This document shows, piece by piece, positions 1-5,195 of a stretch of 5,195 nucleotides of DNA. Source of the DNA: Waddliaceae bacterium. Lineage in GTDB: Bacteria; Chlamydiota; Chlamydiia; Chlamydiales; SLFE01. The stretch spans positions 1 to 5,195 of the forward strand of contig SLFE01000034.1 in NCBI GenBank assembly GCA_007124415.1, in the 5' to 3' direction. Positions within the stretch are counted from its first letter, which is position 1. Each line of letters begins with the position of its first letter. The position numbers and the translations under genes are program-made. The notes under the pieces are model-generated. The model was given only the letters and a program-made list of their open reading frames with translations. It made no database searches and was not told where the DNA came from.

Positions 1-1
1 A

Positions 2-1225
2 AGCGATGACAAAACAATCTGGATCAAAGCCAAGGGGCAGGCCCTGTGGGACAAAGAGGGAAAACCCTACCGCATGGCAGGATCGATCGAGGATGTGACC
101 GAGCAGAAAACTATTACGGAAGCTTTGAAAATCAGCGATAGGCGCTACGAGCTGGCCACCCGCGGGTCCTCGGTAGGGGTCTGGGACTGGAACATCCCGG
201 AAGATTATATGTATGTGTCCGACTTTTGCTACGAAATGTTCGGATTGAAGCGGGGGGAACTTCCCGAGAAATTCACCACTCTCGTGAAGCTGACCCACCC
301 TGATGACAGAGACCATCTGATCAAAACAATAGAAGCCCATCTAAAGGAAGGGAAAAAATACGACATTGAATACCGCAGTCGACATAAACAAGGCCATTAC
401 CTCTGGGTTCACGCGCGGGGACAGGCGCTTTGGGATGAAGAGGGAAATCCCATCGAAATGGCAGGATCTGTCGACGATATAACCGAAAAGAGGCAAGCTT
501 TTGAGGCGCTGAAAGTGAGCGAGAGACGGCACCAGCTCGCCCTGATGGGATCATCTGTCGGCATCTGGGACTGGAATATCGAAACCGATCATTTGTACGC
601 TTCCGATCTTTGCTACGAAATGATGGGCCTTTCCAATAGAGAAGGGATACCCGACTTAAAAACATATCTGGCATTTATCCATCCGGAAGACAGGAGCGAG
701 GTGGAAAAAGCCTTTAAAGAACATTTGGAGGGGCATCAAAAATTTCAGTCGGAATACCGCGTCCTGCACAAAAAAGGCCACTACATTTGGATCCATGCCC
801 GGGGACAGGCGGTTTGGGATAAAGAGGGGAGAGCCATCCACATGGCAGGCTCGCTTGACGATATTACAGAGGAAAGAAAAACCAAAGACGCGCTCAAAGA
901 AAGCGAGGAGCGGTACCGCCTGGCAACGCAAGGACTGTCGGTCGGCCTTTGGGATTGGGATCTCAATCACAATGAAATTCACCTCTCTCAAAAATTTCTG
1001 GAAACATTGAACCTTCCCGGAGACAAAGAAATCTGTTCCTATGAATTTTTCCTCTCGCTCATCCATGCCGAAGATCTCGACGCTTTCAAAAAAGCCATGG
1101 ACGGCCATTTGCGGAATAGTCAAAGTTTTTCCCTGCAAATCAGACTGAAATCCGAAGAAAAGGATTTCATCTGGGCGCAGATGAACGGCCAGGCCACATG
1201 GAATGAGCAGGGCCATCCCTACCGG
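2..1225 (+). repeat. Tandem in-frame PAS/PAC repeats, 384-bp period
   Basis: Four successive copies of the motif M(A/V)GS-x(2)-D(I/V)T begin at 74, 458, 842 and 1226, each exactly 384 bp (128 codons) apart. Units 74-457 and 458-841 share about half their residues by my hand count (roughly 66 of 128). Unit 842-1225 is more divergent and has lost the HARGQ histidine and arginine (QMNGQ). Bases 2-73 are the end of one more upstream unit. Similarity is visible at DNA level around the GGACAGGCG stretch (420-428 and 804-812). This is domain duplication inside a coding region, not a mobile repeat. Confidence 0.85.
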
Positions 1226-2527
1226 ATGGTCGGATCGATCAACGACATCACAGAAAAAGTGGAATTTCAAAAAGCCCTAAAGGAGAGTGAATCTTCCTTT
1301 AAATTCCTCCAAACTGTTTCCACATCGGAAAATCTTGCCTTAAACGATAAAATCAACTCATTGATCAACTTCTGCAGCAAGCGCTTTCAAACCGGCTATG
1401 CCGTTTTCGGACATTGGAAAAATGGCACGATCATTGTGGAAAACGCCATCACACCGGGCAGCAAGATACTTCCCGGAGATCAATATCCCGTAACGAATTC
1501 CTTTGCGACCCCCATTTCCGACTCTATGACGTCGCTTCAAATCAAAAACTTGCAGGAAACTGACTGGAAAGAGCTCGAATTTTCAAAAGAGCTCGGTGTC
1601 ACGACTTATCTCGGAACGCCCGTTTTTACTGAAGGAAAATCTTACGGCGCCATCTGCTTCTTCAACCCGTCCACCGCAGAATCCATAGAGTACAGCAAAA
1701 GGGAAATCACATTTTTGAATATCGTGGCCACCTGGATAGGAATGGAGATTGCCAGAGAGCAGTATCAGGAAAAGCTCAAAGAAGAAAAAATCAAAGCCGA
1801 TCAAGCCAACCGGGCTAAAACCGAATTTCTGCAAAATATGAGCCACGAAATCCGCACCCCCATGAACGGCATCATGGGAATGGCCTATCTCTTAATGGAC
1901 ACCTCCATGAACGACAGGCAGCAAAAATACGCAAACGGCCTCATCAACTCGGCAGAACACCTTTTAGCGGTCGTCGACGACATACTCGATATTTCCCGGA
2001 TCGAAGCCGGCAAAATCACCTTCCACCGCTCCTCTTTCAACTTGAAAAGGCTGATCACCTCCGCCGTCAAGCAAGTATCGGCTTCTGCGCAAAATGACAA
2101 TGTCGATGTTCTTCTCCGCTACGACCCGAATGCTCCCGAGTTTTTCATTGAAGACAAAGACCGCATCCGGCAAATCATTGAAAACCTCGGGGCCAATGCC
2201 GCCAAGTTCACGCCCGGCGGCTACATCTGCTTCTCCGTCGAATTGATCGATGAAAACCAAAGTGAGGCCAACATTAAAATTTCCGTCGAGGATACCGGCA
2301 TCGGCATATCGGAAGAAAAACAGAAGACGATTTTCGAAAAATTTCAGCAAGTCGACTCCTCTTCCTCCCGAAGATACGGCGGTCTGGGAATAGGGCTTTC
2401 CATTTGCAAAAGCCTTGTCAAACTCATGAACGGGAAAATCGGCGTCAAAAGCCGCCCCGATGTCGGTTCCACATTTTGGGTCACGCTCACTTTGAAAAAG
2501 GATCCCGAAAAAATTAAAAAAAGATGA
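2..2527 (+). CDS. Multi-PAS/GAF sensor histidine kinase (5'-truncated by window; probable hybrid kinase cut by TGA)
   Basis: The frame is open to the left edge, so the first in-frame ATG (74) is internal: it falls in the conserved MAGS motif ending a PAS/PAC unit whose tail (IWIKAKGQALW) is coded upstream. Numbering that Met as 1, I see three complete PAS_3-like units (about 21-137, 149-265, 277-393), each with a G(V/I/L)WDW first strand and a closing (I/V)DDIT-like motif; a GAF-like domain (about 425-565); a coiled linker; HisKA with phospho-accepting His591 in NMSHEIRTPMNG (codon 1844-1846); and HATPase_c with N-box Asn708 in NLGANAAKFT, DTGIG at 740-744 and a G2 box YGGLGIGLSI. All key catalytic residues are present, so it should autophosphorylate. 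No membrane segment is visible in this part; any sensor or membrane region would lie upstream. The frame stops at TGA 2525-2527, yet receiver domains continue in the same frame. Family assignment is firm; the ligand is unknown. Confidence 0.95.
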   Translation, partial: SDDKTIWIKAKGQALWDKEGKPYRMAGSIEDVTEQKTITEALKISDRRYELATRGSSVGVWDWNIPEDYMYVSDFCYEMFGLKRGELPEKFTTLVKLTHPDDRDHLIKTIEAHLKEGKKYDIEYRSRHKQGHYLWVHARGQALWDEEGNPIEMAGSVDDITEKRQAFEALKVSERRHQLALMGSSVGIWDWNIETDHLYASDLCYEMMGLSNREGIPDLKTYLAFIHPEDRSEVEKAFKEHLEGHQKFQSEYRVLHKKGHYIWIHARGQAVWDKEGRAIHMAGSLDDITEERKTKDALKESEERYRLATQGLSVGLWDWDLNHNEIHLSQKFLETLNLPGDKEICSYEFFLSLIHAEDLDAFKKAMDGHLRNSQSFSLQIRLKSEEKDFIWAQMNGQATWNEQGHPYRMVGSINDITEKVEFQKALKESESSFKFLQTVSTSENLALNDKINSLINFCSKRFQTGYAVFGHWKNGTIIVENAITPGSKILPGDQYPVTNSFATPISDSMTSLQIKNLQETDWKELEFSKELGVTTYLGTPVFTEGKSYGAICFFNPSTAESIEYSKREITFLNIVATWIGMEIAREQYQEKLKEEKIKADQANRAKTEFLQNMSHEIRTPMNGIMGMAYLLMDTSMNDRQQKYANGLINSAEHLLAVVDDILDISRIEAGKITFHRSSFNLKRLITSAVKQVSASAQNDNVDVLLRYDPNAPEFFIEDKDRIRQIIENLGANAAKFTPGGYICFSVELIDENQSEANIKISVEDTGIGISEEKQKTIFEKFQQVDSSSSRRYGGLGIGLSICKSLVKLMNGKIGVKSRPDVGSTFWVTLTLKKDPEKIKKR

Positions 2528-2680
2528 TCTCCCGAACACGCCAAAGGAAAAAAGGCCTTTGTTCTAACAGGCAGTAAAATCTTTGAACAGATCTGCTCCG
2601 AGGCTTTCAATACAGCGGGAATTGAATGCCGGACATCGAATGTTCTTGAAGAAATCCCAAATGAAAAGAACATTCCGGAT
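2525..2680 (+). other. In-frame TGA followed by start-less coding continuation of the kinase
   Basis: TGA 2525-2527 ends the kinase frame, but reading on without a shift gives PEHAKGKKAFVLTG and then a receiver-like fold. A GK-type basic linker before the first hydrophobic strand is what normally joins HATPase_c to a receiver in hybrid kinases. Between 2528 and 2680 this frame has no ATG, GTG or TTG (only ATT), and I see no convincing Shine-Dalgarno sequence. The stretch is therefore best read as former or suppressed coding sequence linking kinase and receivers. TGA is used as a normal stop at 3990-3992, so a variant genetic code is unlikely. The cause could be a nonsense mutation, an assembly or sequencing error, or readthrough; the sequence alone cannot decide. 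Confidence 0.75.
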
Positions 2681-3334
2681 GTGTTCATCATAGACGAGCT
2701 CGCCCTGGACGAAGACAGTGAGCGAAAAATCAAACAACTTCAATCTAAACCGTCAATGAAACACGTTCCGTTTATTCTCATCGAACATTCATTTTCCGAA
2801 ACCCCTTCGCATTCCATGAACGGTTGGAAGGCGATTCTGACAAAACCGGTCCTTGCCGACCATCTTTTGCGCGAAATTGCCGCTTTGCTTAAGGCCGGCG
2901 GCCGGCAGGAGGAAACTGCCCCCAAAGAGAAAGAAGCTGCTCTTGAAATCAGGGAAATGCCCCATATCCTCGTCGTCGAAGACGATCCCGTCAATCAGCG
3001 CGTCATCCATGATCTTCTAGAAAACTGGGGCTGCCGCGTCACCCTTGCAGGCAACGGAAAAGAAGGGGTCAACCAAGTAAAACAGAACCACTATGATTTG
3101 ATCTTTATGGACTGCGTGATGCCCGTAATGGACGGTTACCGGGCCGCCGAAACTATCCGCATCCTGGAAAAGGAAAAAAACATGGACAAAACACCGATTG
3201 TCGCCCTGACCGCCAGAGCCGGAAAAGGGGAAGATCAAAAATGCTTCGATGCAGGGATGGACGACTATATGACAAAACCTCTGAATAAAGACCTTGTTCA
3301 AAAGATCTTGAAAAAATGGCTCGACAAGCCCTAA
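2681..3334 (+). CDS. Tandem receiver domains (pseudo-REC + canonical REC), likely the detached C-terminus of the hybrid kinase
   Basis: The open frame really begins at 2528; GTG 2681 is only the first canonical start codon, and it lies inside the third-strand segment of receiver 1 (VFIIDE), so a protein starting there would lack about a third of that domain. Receiver 1 (about 2552-2893) keeps the central Asp (2693-2695) and a TKP lysine, but has TGS where the acidic pair should be, so it probably cannot be phosphorylated normally. A Glu/Lys-rich linker (about 2894-2956) leads to receiver 2 (about 2957-3325), which is canonical: EDD at 2978-2986, phosphoacceptor Asp in FMDCVMPVMDG (3110-3112), Thr in ALTA (3209-3211) and Lys in MTKP (3275-3277). 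There is no DNA-binding output domain. In-frame ATG 2957 could start a free single-domain receiver, but the AGGGA before it sits only 1 nt away, too close for a good ribosome site. It may be a pseudogene fragment if the upstream TGA is real. Confidence 0.8.
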   Translation: MFIIDELALDEDSERKIKQLQSKPSMKHVPFILIEHSFSETPSHSMNGWKAILTKPVLADHLLREIAALLKAGGRQEETAPKEKEAALEIREMPHILVVEDDPVNQRVIHDLLENWGCRVTLAGNGKEGVNQVKQNHYDLIFMDCVMPVMDGYRAAETIRILEKEKNMDKTPIVALTARAGKGEDQKCFDAGMDDYMTKPLNKDLVQKILKKWLDKP

Positions 3335-3347
3335 AATCACATCCATT

Positions 3348-3992
3348 GTGATTGAAAAAGCATCCCATACATCCAAATGGCTCGAATTTCACCTGCTTCA
3401 AGAATTTACCGGGCTCAAGCACCGCGTCACCCTCAAAGGCCAGCCTCCGGAAGGCAATCCGGTCTCTGCCCGGCAGGTGCACGGCGACGGTATTGTCAAA
3501 CTTCCCGCCAAAGAGCCTCTGGCAGCAGACGCTTTAACAACCGACAAGCCCCGTCTGCCGATAGCCGTCAAACATGCCGATTGCCAGGCGGCAATCATCT
3601 ACGACCCCGTAGTCCGCGCCGCGGCATGCGTCCACAGCGGATGGAGGGGAAGCGTACAAAACATTTATGGGAAGGCCATCGCCCGCATGCGCTCGCTCTA
3701 CGGATCCAACCCGACCGACCTTGTCATGTGCATAGGCCCCAGCCTCGGACCAGGCAGGGCCGAGTTCGTGAATTACAAAACAGAGCTTCCCGAAGAGTTT
3801 TGGGACTTCCAGGTCAAGCCTTGCTATTTTGACTTTTGGGAAATCAGCCGAAAGCAGGCCCTGGACGCAGGCATCCTTCCCCATCATTTGGAGATTGCCG
3901 CCATCTGCACCTATGACAATGAAGAGCAGTTTTACTCCTATAGAAGAAACAAAACAGAACAAAGACACCTAACCATCGCTGAGCTTTTATGA
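3348..3992 (+). CDS. pgeF: PgeF/YfiH-family laccase-domain protein (multicopper polyphenol oxidase-like)
   Basis: The 214-residue product has the family's signature blocks: QVHG (His45), ADAL-x-TD, HADC (Cys79), VHSGWRG (His96), IGPSLGPG, CTY and YSYRR near the C-terminus. His45, Cys79 and His96 match the His-Cys-His metal site of this fold. Family members have been described as laccase-like oxidases, as purine nucleoside phosphorylase/adenosine deaminase enzymes (the LACC1 relatives), and in E. coli as PgeF, a factor that keeps peptidoglycan composition correct; which applies here cannot be told. There is no signal peptide, so it is likely cytoplasmic. It is shorter than the usual ~240 residues: the N-terminal stretch between the GLKH segment and QVHG is abbreviated. 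GTG 3348 is the only canonical start after the in-frame TGA at 3309, and no clear Shine-Dalgarno precedes it; translation probably depends on coupling to the receiver gene 13 bp upstream. The stop overlaps the next gene. Confidence 0.9.
   Translation: MIEKASHTSKWLEFHLLQEFTGLKHRVTLKGQPPEGNPVSARQVHGDGIVKLPAKEPLAADALTTDKPRLPIAVKHADCQAAIIYDPVVRAAACVHSGWRGSVQNIYGKAIARMRSLYGSNPTDLVMCIGPSLGPGRAEFVNYKTELPEEFWDFQVKPCYFDFWEISRKQALDAGILPHHLEIAAICTYDNEEQFYSYRRNKTEQRHLTIAELL
3989..3992 (+). promoter_or_regulatory. ATGA stop/start overlap coupling pgeF and the translocase
   Basis: The start codon ATG (3989-3991) overlaps the pgeF stop TGA (3990-3992). With only a weak GAG as ribosome site, reinitiation by ribosomes finishing pgeF is the likely way the carrier is translated. 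This also shows TGA working as a stop codon in this genome. Confidence 0.8.
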
Positions 3993-5195
3993 AAAAGACA
4001 CTGCTTCTATCCTCCATCTGCGCCCTCATCTGCGTCAACTACTACATACTCCGCAATTTGAAGGACGCGCTGATCATCACCGAAGCCGGAGCCGAGGTCA
4101 TCCCCTTTTTAAAAACTTGGGCCATTCTTCCCTCCACAATTTTTCTTACCATGGCCTTCACGTGGCTGGCCAACCGCATGAGACTTCAGAGATTATTTTT
4201 CAGCGTCATCTCCTTCTTCCTCATTTTCTTCGCCCTCTTCGCCCTCGTTCTCTATCCCTTTGGGGACGTGCTGTACCTTCACGGCGCTGCCGCCCGCCTG
4301 GGCTATCTCTTCCCCGAAGGGTGGACAGGATTCATTTCCATGATCCGCTACTGGCCTCTCTCGGCCTTTTATATCATGGCAGAAAGCTGGGCCACAATTG
4401 TCTGGTACATTCTGTTTTGGGGCTTTGCCAATGAAATCATCTCTTTCGACGAGGCCAAAAAACATTACCCCGCAGTCATTTTAGCCGGCAACCTCTCGGC
4501 CATCGTCGCCGGAACAGCCGTCAATCTGCTCACTTTCCCCTCATGGACCCTCACCTTCAATATCCTCACAGCAGTCATTATAATCCTGGGGTCGGCGGCC
4601 CTCTATCTTTTTACGTTCATGACAGAGGACGCCCCGGCTCTTCTTCATGTGAAGGAGCAGGAAAAAATGGGATTTGTCGATTCGCTCAAATATATCAAGC
4701 AGTCCCCCTACTTCATCTGCCTGACTCTTGTAGTGCTCGGCTTCAACCTCATCATCAACATCAGCGAAGTGGTCTGGAAAGACCAGGTTCTGGCCATCTA
4801 CCCCGATCCGGGAGCTTATAATGCCTACATGAGCAAGATATCGATCGCCATCGGCATCGCCTCCACCCTTATCACTTTGGCCTTCATGCGCTTTGAACTG
4901 GGCAAATGGGGCTGGACGGCCATCGCCGTGGCCACTCCGCTCGTCACATTCGGCTCGGCCCTCTTCTTTTTTCTTCCGCTTCTTTTTTCCGCGGCGGCCG
5001 GCGTCCTCCTCCTCGGCTCGATCCACGTCGTCTTAAGCCGCAGCGCCCGCTACACCCTTCTCGACATGTCGAAGGAAATGGCCTTCATCCCCTTTTCATC
5101 CGATGAAAAGCTCAAGGCCAAAACCCACATCGACGGCATAGGCTCGCGCTTCGGAAAATCCCTCGGTTCCGGCCTGTTCCAGGGACTGCTACTCT
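3989..5195 (+). CDS. ATP/ADP-type nucleotide translocase (TLC/NTT family), 3'-truncated by window
   Basis: The frame is open from ATG 3989 to the right edge, giving 402 residues of a family usually near 500. These are integral membrane carriers of about 12 helices that exchange nucleotides across the inner membrane of intracellular bacteria (ATP/ADP antiport, or nucleotide or NAD import in some paralogs). Diagnostic blocks: NYYILRNLKDALIIT and GAEVIPFLK at 17-42, WGFANEI, ISEVVWKDQ, SKEMAFIP, and near the edge IDGIGSRFGKSLGS. Many hydrophobic segments rich in Phe, Leu, Ile and Ala are visible. The N-terminus is short: Met1-Lys-Lys aligns where other carriers already have about 20 residues, and an in-frame TGA at 3980 rules out an upstream start. 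ATG overlaps the pgeF stop (ATGA), with only a weak GAG at 3981-3983 as ribosome site, indicating translational coupling. The chlamydial paralog and its substrate cannot be assigned from this fragment. Confidence 0.93.
   Translation, partial: MKKTLLLSSICALICVNYYILRNLKDALIITEAGAEVIPFLKTWAILPSTIFLTMAFTWLANRMRLQRLFFSVISFFLIFFALFALVLYPFGDVLYLHGAAARLGYLFPEGWTGFISMIRYWPLSAFYIMAESWATIVWYILFWGFANEIISFDEAKKHYPAVILAGNLSAIVAGTAVNLLTFPSWTLTFNILTAVIIILGSAALYLFTFMTEDAPALLHVKEQEKMGFVDSLKYIKQSPYFICLTLVVLGFNLIINISEVVWKDQVLAIYPDPGAYNAYMSKISIAIGIASTLITLAFMRFELGKWGWTAIAVATPLVTFGSALFFFLPLLFSAAAGVLLLGSIHVVLSRSARYTLLDMSKEMAFIPFSSDEKLKAKTHIDGIGSRFGKSLGSGLFQGLLL

Noticed and set aside
656..1270. 204-codon open frame on the minus strand inside the PAS array
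   Set aside because: It lies wholly antisense to well-supported PAS domains, and its product shows no recognisable domain; it repeats features because the sense strand is repeated.
2525..2527. TGA as a sense codon (Trp code or selenocysteine)
   Set aside because: TGA serves as the normal stop of pgeF, tryptophan is TGG throughout, and no obvious SECIS-like stem-loop or redox context was seen just after the codon.
1964..2539. 191-codon open frame on the minus strand over HisKA/HATPase_c
   Set aside because: Antisense shadow of conserved kinase motifs; no family resemblance in the product.
3335..3347. Possible terminator or promoter between the receivers and pgeF
   Set aside because: The gap is only 13 bp and has no inverted repeat or T-run.
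3377..3832. Arg/Pro-rich 151-codon frame overlapping pgeF on the same strand
   Set aside because: Out-of-frame shadow of pgeF, which carries all the family motifs; composition is typical of a shifted frame.
4541..5026. Minus-strand frame encoding a very Lys/Glu/Gly-rich protein
   Set aside because: The odd composition is what results from reading the complement of pyrimidine-rich codons for transmembrane helices in the translocase.

Overview
The window reads entirely on the + strand and holds the end of a large multi-PAS hybrid sensor kinase, a pair of receiver domains, a PgeF/YfiH-type laccase-domain enzyme and the first ~400 codons of an ATP/ADP-type nucleotide translocase (TLC/NTT family). 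NTT carriers are hallmarks of obligate intracellular bacteria (Chlamydiota, Rickettsiales and a few other endosymbionts) and of plastids. The carrier here resembles the chlamydial Npt/NTT branch as I remember it. With a GC content near one half (eye estimate from sampled lines) and an elaborate hybrid kinase, an environmental, non-Chlamydiaceae chlamydia is the best guess. That is inference, not a database result.

Layout. Positions 2-2527: C-terminal part of a histidine kinase whose start lies left of the window. It contains the tail of one PAS/PAC unit, three further complete units at an exact 384-bp period, a GAF domain, HisKA and HATPase_c. The kinase frame ends at TGA 2525-2527, but the SAME frame stays open to TAA 3332-3334 and encodes a degenerate receiver followed by a canonical receiver. 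No ATG, GTG or TTG lies in that frame between the TGA and a GTG at 2681, which sits inside the first receiver. The simplest reading is one hybrid kinase (PASx4+-GAF-HisKA-HATPase-REC-REC) interrupted by a single nonsense codon. Alternatives are a sequencing error, readthrough, or a one-base indel affecting a separate downstream gene. Positions 3348-3992: pgeF-like gene, starting 13 bp after the receiver stop. Positions 3989-5195: NTT carrier, starting in an ATGA overlap with pgeF and running off the right edge.

All genes are co-directional with gaps of 13 bp or less (apart from the interrupted kinase junction), and I saw no terminator or promoter. They look like one transcription unit. The kinase would sense a small-molecule or redox cue through its PAS/GAF array and relay phosphate to the terminal receiver. 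The carrier would exchange nucleotides with the host cell. A functional link between them is suggested only by adjacency. The one clearly unusual feature is the in-frame TGA; I saw no sign of a mobile element, CRISPR array, RNA gene or novel defence-type system.
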